From Bacteroidota bacterium (GTDB lineage: Bacteria > Bacteroidota > Bacteroidia > Sphingobacteriales > Sphingobacteriaceae): a stretch of 12,086 nucleotides of DNA. The notes under the pieces were generated by a model. The model was given only the letters and a program-made list of their open reading frames with translations, did not search any database and had not been told where the DNA came from. Below, one piece after another: positions 5,460 through 11,389 of the stretch. Both the position numbers and the translations under genes were made by a program. The stretch covers positions 1 through 12,086 of the forward strand of contig JANYAB010000099.1 of the NCBI GenBank assembly GCA_025355225.1, written 5' to 3'. The first letter of the stretch is position 1. Each line of letters opens with the position of its first letter.

Positions 5460-6575
5460 CTAACCTAACGCTTGTTCCATATCCTCAATCAAATCGTCGA
5501 TATGTTCCAGGCCTACGGATACGCGAAGTAAGTTTTGAGGAGTTTTTGTATCAGGGCCTTCAACAGAGCCCCGGTGTTCGATCAAACTTTCTACTCCGCC
5601 CAGGCTGGTTGCCTGTGTGAAAACTTTCAATTTGTTGATCACTCTTTTGGATTCATCAGCGCCGGCTTTTACCAGGAAGGAAAGCATGCCACCGAAGTTT
5701 AGCATTTGTTGTTTAGCAATCTCGTGCTGCGGATGCGACTGTAAGCCCGGATACATTACCTTCTCAATTTTGGGATGCTTTTCGAGGTATTCAGCTAAAA
5801 GCTGTGCATTATGCACGTGGCCACGGATACGATATGGAAGCGTTTTAATGCTTCGGGCCAAAAAATAACAATCCATGGGCGACGGTATGGCACCGCCCAT
5901 TTCCTGTACCTGGCGGATCTTTTGCCACCATTCATTCTTTTCAGGTGTTATTAAAGCGCCACCCATCAGGTCACTGTGCCCTCCGAAATACTTGGTAGAG
6001 GAATGCATTACCAGGTCGGCTCCGAGTGCAAGGGGCTGCTGACCAATTGGCGTGGCGAAGGTATTATCGCAGACTACCTTTATATTTTTACCACGAGCGA
6101 TCTGCACTACCTTTTTTATATCAGTTATTTTGAGCAATGGATTTGATGGCGTTTCGATCCATATCAGGCCAGTTTTCGGCTTAATGTGTGATGTCAGAAC
6201 AGCTTCATCATTTACATCAATAAAATCGAACTCTAAAATACCCGCAAACAAGGTCTTAAGCTGGTTGCGCAAACCATGGTACATATCATCCGGACAAATC
6301 ACATGCGTACCAGGCGCCAGCGTTTGAAAAACCGTCATTCCGGCAGCATTACCTGATGAAAAAGCTGCCGCATCAGCGCCGCGTTCCAGTTTTGCCAGCA
6401 CATTTTCCAGCGAAGTGCGGTTAGGGTTGGATGACCGGCTATAAATGTATCCGGCAGGAAAAGAACCATCTTCATCGCGCACAAAAGTGGTTGATAAAAC
6501 GATGGGCTGGATGACTGCTTTCGAGGATTCGTCGTTATGGTTGCCGGCATGGATGGCTATGGTTTCGATTTTCAT
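5460..6575 (-). CDS. PLP-dependent transsulfuration enzyme (cystathionine gamma-synthase/lyase type)
   Basis: This is a 371-residue fold-type I PLP enzyme of the Cys/Met metabolism family, whose members make or cleave cystathionine, eliminate from methionine, or sulfhydrylate acyl-homoserine. The PLP lysine is Lys195 in HSSTKYFGGHSDLMGG. Asp170 in VVCDNTFATP should contact the pyridine nitrogen, Tyr99 in DDMYHG should stack on the ring, and Tyr45/Arg47 in YSRSSNP should bind the phosphate of the neighbouring subunit. The length fits cystathionine gamma-synthases and lyases, unlike the longer MetY. The C-terminal block SLIEHRGSVEGPDTKTP differs from the EHPASMTH form of classical CGS and CGL enzymes, so the exact reaction is open. 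It has its own transcript, with no SAM-I core upstream, and diverges from the lipoprotein gene across 96 nt. It could provide cysteine-dependent homocysteine synthesis beside MetY, or the reverse direction. Confidence 0.88.
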   Translation of the reverse strand: MKIETIAIHAGNHNDESSKAVIQPIVLSTTFVRDEDGSFPAGYIYSRSSNPNRTSLENVLAKLERGADAAAFSSGNAAGMTVFQTLAPGTHVICPDDMYHGLRNQLKTLFAGILEFDFIDVNDEAVLTSHIKPKTGLIWIETPSNPLLKITDIKKVVQIARGKNIKVVCDNTFATPIGQQPLALGADLVMHSSTKYFGGHSDLMGGALITPEKNEWWQKIRQVQEMGGAIPSPMDCYFLARSIKTLPYRIRGHVHNAQLLAEYLEKHPKIEKVMYPGLQSHPQHEIAKQQMLNFGGMLSFLVKAGADESKRVINKLKVFTQATSLGGVESLIEHRGSVEGPDTKTPQNLLRVSVGLEHIDDLIEDMEQALG

Positions 6576-6671
6576 TTGCGAAAGTATAAGTTCCCAAAAT
6601 AACTGAGATTATTTGTTAATCATTGTATCATCATGGTAAAATTTAGCGTATCTCTAAAAAACGTCCATCTC

Positions 6672-7208
6672 ATGAAAAGAGGTAGTTTACTTATTGTTGC
6701 TATAGTCTTTGCCCTATCAGCCTGTAAAAAGGACGCTGCAATTAATGCTAAGAAGGGAAACGGCTCGTTGGATTATAATGATAGTTATAGCGCTTGGACC
6801 AACTATAAAAATAAAGTTCATAATAATTATACGTACACTGTTACCACCGCCTCATTTACGGGGGCAGCTAGCGAAACAATATTGGTGATAAATAACGGGA
6901 TGGTTATTTCGCGTGATTATTTTGCTTACGCGGGAGGGGCAAATAGTACTAATCGGACCATTGTTAAACAATGGCAGGAGAGCGGGAATAACCTAAATAC
7001 ACACAGCAACGAGGGAGCCAGCGCCGTCACTATAGACGAGGTATATAATATGGCTGCTACAGTTTGGCTTAAGGCTGATCCTAAAACAAACGATATTTAT
7101 TTCGAAACAAAAAATAATGGCTTAATATCTACCTGTGGCTATTACCCTTTAGGTTGCCAGGATGATTGTTTCAACGGAATTAATATTTCTTCCATCACCT
7201 CACCGTAA
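6672..7208 (+). CDS. Small predicted lipoprotein, function unknown
   Basis: I chose the ATG at 6672 because it gives a standard lipoprotein signal: MKRG, a hydrophobic stretch LLIVAIVFAL and the lipobox LSAC with Cys18, followed by KKD. The upstream ATG at 6633 would put 13 extra residues before the signal and is less likely. The mature part (about 160 residues) is rich in Asn, Thr and Tyr and reads as beta-rich: NYTYTVTTASFTG, ILVINNGMVISRDY, then AVTIDEVYNMAATVWL. This order, with a YTYT strand, a strand ending in NGMVIS and a TIDEVY helix, loosely recalls DUF6174-like secreted proteins, which is a guess. The C-terminus holds three Cys (155, 162, 166) in STCGYYPLGCQDDCFNGI, possibly disulfide or metal linked. 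It should be anchored in the envelope. It diverges from the PLP enzyme gene, and no functional link is evident. Confidence 0.75.
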   Translation: MKRGSLLIVAIVFALSACKKDAAINAKKGNGSLDYNDSYSAWTNYKNKVHNNYTYTVTTASFTGAASETILVINNGMVISRDYFAYAGGANSTNRTIVKQWQESGNNLNTHSNEGASAVTIDEVYNMAATVWLKADPKTNDIYFETKNNGLISTCGYYPLGCQDDCFNGINISSITSP

Positions 7209-7250
7209 ACTGATTGTCATTATTCGGTTGATTTAAACTATCTGTTCTGG

Positions 7251-7285
7251 TTTGAAAGTGAAATTTGCACTTTTTATTACCTTTG
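7251..7285 (+). promoter_or_regulatory. Candidate promoter of the mqnE cluster
   Basis: A perfect -7 element TACCTTTG (7278-7285) is preceded by TTTG (7251-7254) with a 23-nt spacer, at the long end of the accepted range. Transcription would start near 7290, leaving only about 10-18 nt before the possible ATG starts at 7302 and 7308. Such short leaders without a Shine-Dalgarno sequence occur in this phylum. Confidence 0.55.
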
Positions 7286-7301
7286 ACAAAATATTCCGAA
7301 T

Positions 7302-8495
7302 ATGGCTATGTCTGGTGATTTAGAGGTATTAATTCAAAATCCTGATCTTCCTGCTGATTTAGAGCACATTGCCCAAAAAGTTCTGAACAGCGAACGCATC
7401 ACCTTTGATGAAGGCGCATTACTTTTCGAAAAAGGGGAATTGGGCTATTTGGGCGTTTTGGCCAACTTTATCCGCGAAAAAAAACACGGCGACAAAACCT
7501 ACTTCAACCGCAATTTCCATATCGAACCAACTAACCTTTGCGTTTACGATTGCAAATTCTGTTCATATTCCCGGCTCATCAAACAACGGTCGGATGGGTG
7601 GGAATATACCATGGACGAAATGCTGGATATCGTAAAGAAATACGACAATGAGCCAGTTACAGAAGTACATATAGTAGGAGGGGTACTACCGCAGTACGAT
7701 GTCCCATTTTATGCTGAATTGTTCAGCCGGATAAAAGCGCATCGCCCCGAACTGCACGTAAAAGCCTTAACACCTGTTGAATATCATTATATATTTAAAA
7801 AGGCTAAGATCGATTATGCCACCGGGATGAAACTGATGAAGGACTCCGGTTTGGAATCGATACCGGGCGGAGGAGCTGAAATATTTCACCCGGAGATACG
7901 CGAGCAGATCGCTAAAGACAAATGTACGGCTGACCAATGGCTGGCCATCCACGAAGAATGGCATAAATTGGGCATGCGGTCAAACGCCACCATGCTTTAT
8001 GGCCACATCGAACAACATTGGCACCGGGTTGATCACATGGAACGTTTACGTCAGCTACAAGATAAAACCGGTGGTTTCCAAACTTTTATTCCATTAAAGT
8101 TCCGTAACCAGGATAACCAGATGTCGCATGTGCAAGAATCGACAGTGGTGGAAGACTTGCGGAATTATGCCATATCACGCATATATCTCGATAATTTTGA
8201 TCATATCAAGGCTTACTGGGCAATGATCAGCCGGAATACAGCGCAATTATCTCTAAACTTCGGTGTGGATGATATAGACGGCACGCTGGACGATACCACC
8301 AAAATATATTCAATGGCAGGGGCAGAGGAACAGCATCCCGGCATGAGCACCAAACAGTTGGTAGAGCTAATAAAACAAATAGGCCGCTACCCCATTGAGC
8401 GGGATACTTTGTATAATGTAGTTACCGATTACAATGATTATGAGTTCCCTGACGAAGTAAAACCTCAATTTTATAAATTACCGGTAATTAACTAA
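7302..8495 (+). CDS. mqnE: Aminofutalosine synthase (radical SAM)
   Basis: MqnE joins the adenosyl radical of SAM to 3-[(1-carboxyvinyl)oxy]benzoate, the product of MqnA, giving aminodeoxyfutalosine in the futalosine pathway to menaquinone. The 397-residue protein has the radical SAM cluster motif CVYDCKFC (Cys80, Cys84, Cys87) with CX3CX2C spacing, inside NFHIEPTNLCVYDCKFCSYSR. IPGGGAEIF (187-195) and NATMLYGHIE (228-237) are shared by the MqnC/MqnE pair. The NATMLYGHIE wording and the later block GGFQTFIPLKFRNQ favour MqnE over MqnC. Its distal IYSMAGAEEQHPGMS block (around 330) is also what I expect of Bacteroidota MqnE. The start may be the ATG at 7302 or at 7308. The phosphatase gene follows after 35 nt and mqnA after that, so one transcript is likely. 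Confidence 0.93.
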   Translation: MAMSGDLEVLIQNPDLPADLEHIAQKVLNSERITFDEGALLFEKGELGYLGVLANFIREKKHGDKTYFNRNFHIEPTNLCVYDCKFCSYSRLIKQRSDGWEYTMDEMLDIVKKYDNEPVTEVHIVGGVLPQYDVPFYAELFSRIKAHRPELHVKALTPVEYHYIFKKAKIDYATGMKLMKDSGLESIPGGGAEIFHPEIREQIAKDKCTADQWLAIHEEWHKLGMRSNATMLYGHIEQHWHRVDHMERLRQLQDKTGGFQTFIPLKFRNQDNQMSHVQESTVVEDLRNYAISRIYLDNFDHIKAYWAMISRNTAQLSLNFGVDDIDGTLDDTTKIYSMAGAEEQHPGMSTKQLVELIKQIGRYPIERDTLYNVVTDYNDYEFPDEVKPQFYKLPVIN

Positions 8496-8530
8496 GCTGA
8501 AAGGCAAAAGGAGAAAGCATAGAAAGATAA

Positions 8531-9190
8531 ATGACTAACAAAATCGGTGGAATCAAAAATAAATCTGTGAAATCTCCATTAATAAAAACACTATATATCG
8601 TTCGCCATGGCCAAACAGACCTGAATAAACAGGGAATTGTACAAGGGCGGGGGAGAGATACCGATCTGAATGATGAAGGCCGCAAGCAAGCTGCCTTATT
8701 TTTCAATGCTTATAGGGCGGTTCCTTTCGATAAGATATACATTTCCGAATTAAAACGCACGCAGCAAAGCATCCAGTCATTTATTGATCTCGGAATACCA
8801 TTTGAGAAGCTTGCCGGTCTTGACGAATTGGCCTGGGGAATTTTGGAAGGCCAGCCCAGTACACCTAAAAACAAAGCCGCCTTTTTACGCCTGTTGCGCG
8901 ATTGGCTCGACGGGAACCTGGACAGCAAATTTAAAGGAGGAGAAAGCCCTAACGAAGTTAAAGTAAGGCAATTGGAAGCGCTCGGGGTTATCATGGATCA
9001 TCCCGAAGAAAAAAATGTGCTTATTTGTATGCACGGCAGGGCGCTGCGGCTGCTTTTATGCATTTTGCTGAATAAACCGCTTACCGAAATGGAAAGCTTT
9101 CCGCATCAAAATCTCGTCCTTTACAAAGTTACCTGGGATGGCGCTAAATATGAGATCATTGATTTTAACAATGCACAACATTTGAAATGA
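8531..9190 (+). CDS. Histidine phosphatase family protein
   Basis: This 219-residue cytoplasmic protein belongs to the phosphoglycerate mutase-like histidine phosphatases. The phosphate-accepting His26 lies in IVRHGQTDLN, Arg76 in SELKRTQQS is the second phosphate-pocket arginine, Glu99 in LDELAWGILEG is the likely acid/base, and the distal His168 lies in LICMHGRALR. GRGRDTDLNDEG (40-51) is the usual substrate-side block. The family includes alpha-ribazole phosphatases, sugar phosphatases and broad phosphomonoesterases, so the substrate is unknown. Before the RHG motif there are about 24 residues with several Lys; a later start cannot be excluded, but no in-frame ATG lies between 8531 and the motif. 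It sits between mqnE and mqnA with short gaps and probably shares their transcript, although no phosphatase step is known in the early futalosine pathway. Confidence 0.88.
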   Translation: MTNKIGGIKNKSVKSPLIKTLYIVRHGQTDLNKQGIVQGRGRDTDLNDEGRKQAALFFNAYRAVPFDKIYISELKRTQQSIQSFIDLGIPFEKLAGLDELAWGILEGQPSTPKNKAAFLRLLRDWLDGNLDSKFKGGESPNEVKVRQLEALGVIMDHPEEKNVLICMHGRALRLLLCILLNKPLTEMESFPHQNLVLYKVTWDGAKYEIIDFNNAQHLK

Positions 9191-9210
9191 TTTCGGATTT
9201 GGGGTGTTCG

Positions 9211-9228
9211 TCCCGATAGCTATCGGGA
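9211..9228. repeat. Perfect 18-bp palindrome between the phosphatase gene and mqnA
   Basis: TCCCGATAGCTATCGGGA is fully self-complementary. The octamer TCGGATTT occurs on both sides (9193-9200 and 9229-9236), the right copy directly abutting the palindrome. No T-run follows, so it is not a clear intrinsic terminator. From memory, very similar palindromes recur in intergenic DNA of this phylum; I cannot verify that here. In RNA it could form a strong hairpin that adjusts mqnA expression or stabilises the upstream message. Confidence 0.75.
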
Positions 9229-9285
9229 TCGGATTTAAGAATTACAAGGGACAAGAAGTCCTGAATTGATAACATAACACTACTT

Positions 9286-10029
9286 GTGGAAAAAATAAGA
9301 ATATCAGCTGTCAGCTATACCAATACCAAACCCTTTTTATACGGCATACAAAACTCGGCTATCATTGACCAGATCGATCTGAGTCTTGATATTCCTTCCG
9401 ATTGCGCCCAAAAACTGATTGACGACAAAGTCGACGTAGGGCTAATACCAGTTGCGACCATACTGAACCTGCCGCAATGGGAAATAGTTTCCGATTACTG
9501 TATCGGCGCTACCGGACCTGTTAATTCGGTTTTTGTATTCAGTAATTGTGAAATAAAAGATGTAAAAATAGTTCAGCTCGACCCGCAATCGCGTACCTCC
9601 AATAACCTTGCATGTGTGCTACTGAAGAACTGGTGGAAAATAAAGCCCCAACTAGTTACAGAAGCTGATGACTATGCCCAATCTGCCGATCCAAATACCG
9701 CATTTGTACAAATAGGCGACCGTACTTTTGGCAAAAAGGCGCAATATCCCTTTGTATATGACCTTGCCGAAGAATGGCAAAAACTAACCGGCCTGCCCTT
9801 TGTATTTGCCGCCTGGATAGCAAATAAGCCCATACCAAAGGAGTTTGCCGATGAATTTAATGAATCCCTGAAATTTGGCCTTGACCATCGTGCCGAACTG
9901 CTGAAAGAACTACCCCACAGACCTGATTTTGACCTGGAAGATTACCTGATGCACAAGCTTGATTTTAATCTGACAGAAGACAAAAAGAAAGCCCTTTATC
10001 TGTTTTTGGATTATATTAAAGCTTTGTAG
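9286..10029 (+). CDS. mqnA: Chorismate dehydratase (menaquinone biosynthesis)
   Basis: MqnA removes water from chorismate to give 3-[(1-carboxyvinyl)oxy]benzoate, the first committed step of the futalosine route; MqnE, two genes upstream, uses this product. The 247-residue protein has the bilobed periplasmic-binding-like fold of the family without a signal peptide. Recognisable blocks are ISAVSYTNTKPFLYG (6-20), KVDVGLIPVATIL (48-60), SDYCIGATGPVNSV (69-82), LDPQSRTSNNLAC (98-110) and, further on, GDRTFG and PFVFAAWIANKP. The start is the GTG at 9286, chosen because it gives the family N-terminus MEKIRISAVSYTN and no ATG lies in frame nearby. The 95-nt gap upstream holds an 18-bp palindrome but no recognisable -7 element, so co-transcription with mqnE and the phosphatase gene is likely. 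A small dyad, ACTTAC-TTT-GTAAGT (10034-10048), follows the stop. Confidence 0.92.
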   Translation: MEKIRISAVSYTNTKPFLYGIQNSAIIDQIDLSLDIPSDCAQKLIDDKVDVGLIPVATILNLPQWEIVSDYCIGATGPVNSVFVFSNCEIKDVKIVQLDPQSRTSNNLACVLLKNWWKIKPQLVTEADDYAQSADPNTAFVQIGDRTFGKKAQYPFVYDLAEEWQKLTGLPFVFAAWIANKPIPKEFADEFNESLKFGLDHRAELLKELPHRPDFDLEDYLMHKLDFNLTEDKKKALYLFLDYIKAL

Positions 10030-10077
10030 AGATACTTACTTTGTAAGTCATGTCCTGAAAAAAGTTTTAAATTAACA

Positions 10078-10215
10078 CTACTCGTCTTTGCAATCAACAG
10101 CTTCTTTTCCTGCATTTTCCATCGCCTGAACCTTGGTTCTTGGTGCCAACGGATTGCCTTCATCATTCTTTCTTGTTGAAGCTGAAATGGTTGACCAATA
10201 TCCTCTCCGGATTAT
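10078..10215 (-). pseudogene. Possible remnant of a small basic protein gene
   Basis: The minus strand is open for 45 codons ending at TAG (10080-10078). The translation has an ordinary protein look, with pieces such as YWSTISASTRKND, NPLAPRTKVQAM and ENAGKEAVDCKDE. No usable start codon lies at its 5' end: the frame is closed by TGA at 10218-10216, and the only ATG is at internal residue 32. In another frame, just upstream, a short ATG-initiated stretch reads MTVVTYLFDIE then stop. A decayed or frameshifted gene is therefore possible; chance is also possible at this length. I do not recognise a family. Confidence 0.25.
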
Positions 10216-10272
10216 TCAATGTCAAACAAGTAAGTGACCACAGTCATTTTTTCAAATAAAAAAAACCTCAAC

Positions 10273-10285
10273 CTTTACTGTAAAG
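10273..10285. repeat. Short dyad upstream of the SHOCT gene
   Basis: CTTTAC-T-GTAAAG is a perfect 13-bp dyad that ends 15 nt before the ATG at 10301. Its position suits a repressor operator, but such short dyads also arise by chance in AT-rich DNA. Confidence 0.3.
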
Positions 10286-10300
10286 TATCAGAGTTTGGTT

Positions 10301-10597
10301 ATGGAAATGTCTAATATTATACTAATTATTATAGTGCACGGGGTTGTATTTGCGGTGCTTTGCTCACTTATTGGAGAACAACGAGAGATAGGAGCAATAG
10401 CCGGAGCTTTTCTTGGTTTCCTGCTGGGTACAATAGGCCTTATTATAGTTTTGTGCTCCCGCAGGAAACAACCGGTAAGTTTAACTGATCAGCTGCAAAA
10501 GTACAAAGCCCTATTCGATAGTGGTTCGATCACCGCAACTGAATACAACAATTTAAAGGGCCGGCTCTTTGAGCAGCAAATTGGGAATTTGAGTTAA
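10301..10597 (+). CDS. Small two-helix membrane protein with C-terminal SHOCT domain
   Basis: The 98-residue product has two hydrophobic segments at about 6-25 (IILIIIVHGVVFAVLCSLIG) and 30-52 (a Gly-rich stretch with GAIAGAFLGFLLGTIG). A positively charged SRRK follows, and then a C-terminal helical pair, LQKYKALFDSGSITATEYNN (65-84), which fits the SHOCT pattern (Leu-rich helix, G-x-I-T turn, E-x-x-x-x-K helix). By the positive-inside rule the SHOCT part should be cytoplasmic. SHOCT domains occur at the C-termini of many small membrane proteins and are thought to mediate interactions; no specific role is known. I start at the ATG at 10301 because the upstream TTG at 10295 adds only two residues and has no support; 10307 is also possible. 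It stands alone, facing the converging gene at 10724-11116. Confidence 0.75.
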   Translation: MEMSNIILIIIVHGVVFAVLCSLIGEQREIGAIAGAFLGFLLGTIGLIIVLCSRRKQPVSLTDQLQKYKALFDSGSITATEYNNLKGRLFEQQIGNLS

Positions 10598-10723
10598 GAT
10601 AATTCAGCATATTACTGGTTTGGGCATTCGAAAAGAAGGATTCCTAATCTCGGGGGCAGCTTTTGTATGAGCAAATTCATTATAAGTAATTTCGTAAAGA
10701 CCAGGTAAAATAGGGGTTAGTGA

Positions 10724-11116
10724 TTATGAGGTGGGTTCAAAAGTATAAAACTCGACATCACTATCATTTATAGTATACTTAAGATATTGTTTGTAAACGT
10801 CCTTGTCACCTTCAAAAAATCGTATTTTAATACCATCCTGTGCCTCACCATTCTTTCGAATAACAATATCTATCGCAATAGCACCTATTTTGCTTTCTCG
10901 TAATCGATTTCTTTCTTTGAACCCTCTTTCCAGCAGGTCAATAACCTCAGAAGATCGCGGGTGGTCGCCTCCCGGATAGGCTCCAACAGGTACGATCTCG
11001 TTCTGCATATTAATATAAGTGCCAAAAGGATAGAATTCTTTAGCATCTAATAAAAATAACTCAGCTTGTTGCTTCAGTACATGGATCAATCTTTCAACAT
11101 CGGTTTCAATCATCAT
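10724..11116 (-). CDS. Uncharacterised cytoplasmic protein
   Basis: I do not recognise a named family. The 130-residue product has no signal peptide or membrane segment. The N-terminal half is helical and carries the block LDAKEFYPFGTYINMQNEIV (23-42), followed by VGAYPGGDHPRSSEVIDLLE. The second half reads as beta strands: IGAIAIDIVIRKNGE, DGIKIRFFEGD and DVEFYTFEP. This alpha-then-beta order with a conserved FYPFG block recalls small proteins of unknown function that accompany polymorphic-toxin immunity loci in Bacteroidota, but no toxin gene is visible here, so that link is speculative. There are two adjacent ATG codons (11116 and 11113); I use the first. The upstream 273-nt gap is shared with the divergent SDR gene and holds a dyad. 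The frame stays open for 38 codons after the stop (see findings). Confidence 0.7.
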   Translation of the reverse strand: MMIETDVERLIHVLKQQAELFLLDAKEFYPFGTYINMQNEIVPVGAYPGGDHPRSSEVIDLLERGFKERNRLRESKIGAIAIDIVIRKNGEAQDGIKIRFFEGDKDVYKQYLKYTINDSDVEFYTFEPTS

Positions 11117-11163
11117 TGTAATATACTTAAATTTTGCTTTTGAACTAGTCTATTGGGTTTTCT

Positions 11164-11346
11164 GTCAGAATCAGAATTTACCGAATTAATAAATATGCAG
11201 AATATGTCTGCATATAAATTATTTGAATTCTGCCAATTCGAAAATTCCATATCTGACTGTAATCATAGCAATCCTTTAATCCTAAAAATCATCGTTCAGA
11301 CAAGTAATTCAGACAATTCTTAAATTCTGAAAATTCTGATTCAGAC
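11164..11346. repeat. AT-rich divergent gap with a 16-bp inverted repeat
   Basis: Arms 11164-11179 (GTCAGAATCAGAATTT) and 11331-11346 are inverted repeats matching at 15 of 16 positions, 151 nt apart. The interval and its edges are rich in related units (ATTCTGA, TTCAGAC, CAGAAT). It lies between the divergent genes at 11116 (minus) and 11390 (plus). I see no perfect Bacteroidota promoter in either direction within it. It may be an intergenic repeat family or a relic of an inserted element. Confidence 0.45.
11193..11215. promoter_or_regulatory. Candidate operator dyad in the divergent gap
   Basis: ATATGCAGA (11193-11201) and TCTGCATAT (11207-11215) form a perfect 9-bp dyad around a 5-nt centre. 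It lies 77 nt from the minus-strand gene start and 175 nt from the SDR start. The size and symmetry suit a dimeric regulator, but no regulator gene is in the window, and the function is inferred from symmetry alone. Confidence 0.35.
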
Positions 11347-11389
11347 GATCTATATTCCTTAAATTGCATTCATTAAAAAACATCGACTT

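Noticed and set aside
6633..6671. Upstream ATG for the lipoprotein gene
   Set aside because: Starting at 6633 would put 13 residues before an otherwise standard lipoprotein signal; 6672 gives a normal signal length.
10295..10300. TTG start for the SHOCT membrane protein
   Set aside because: It adds two residues before an ATG, with no ribosome-binding evidence; the ATG at 10301 is simpler.
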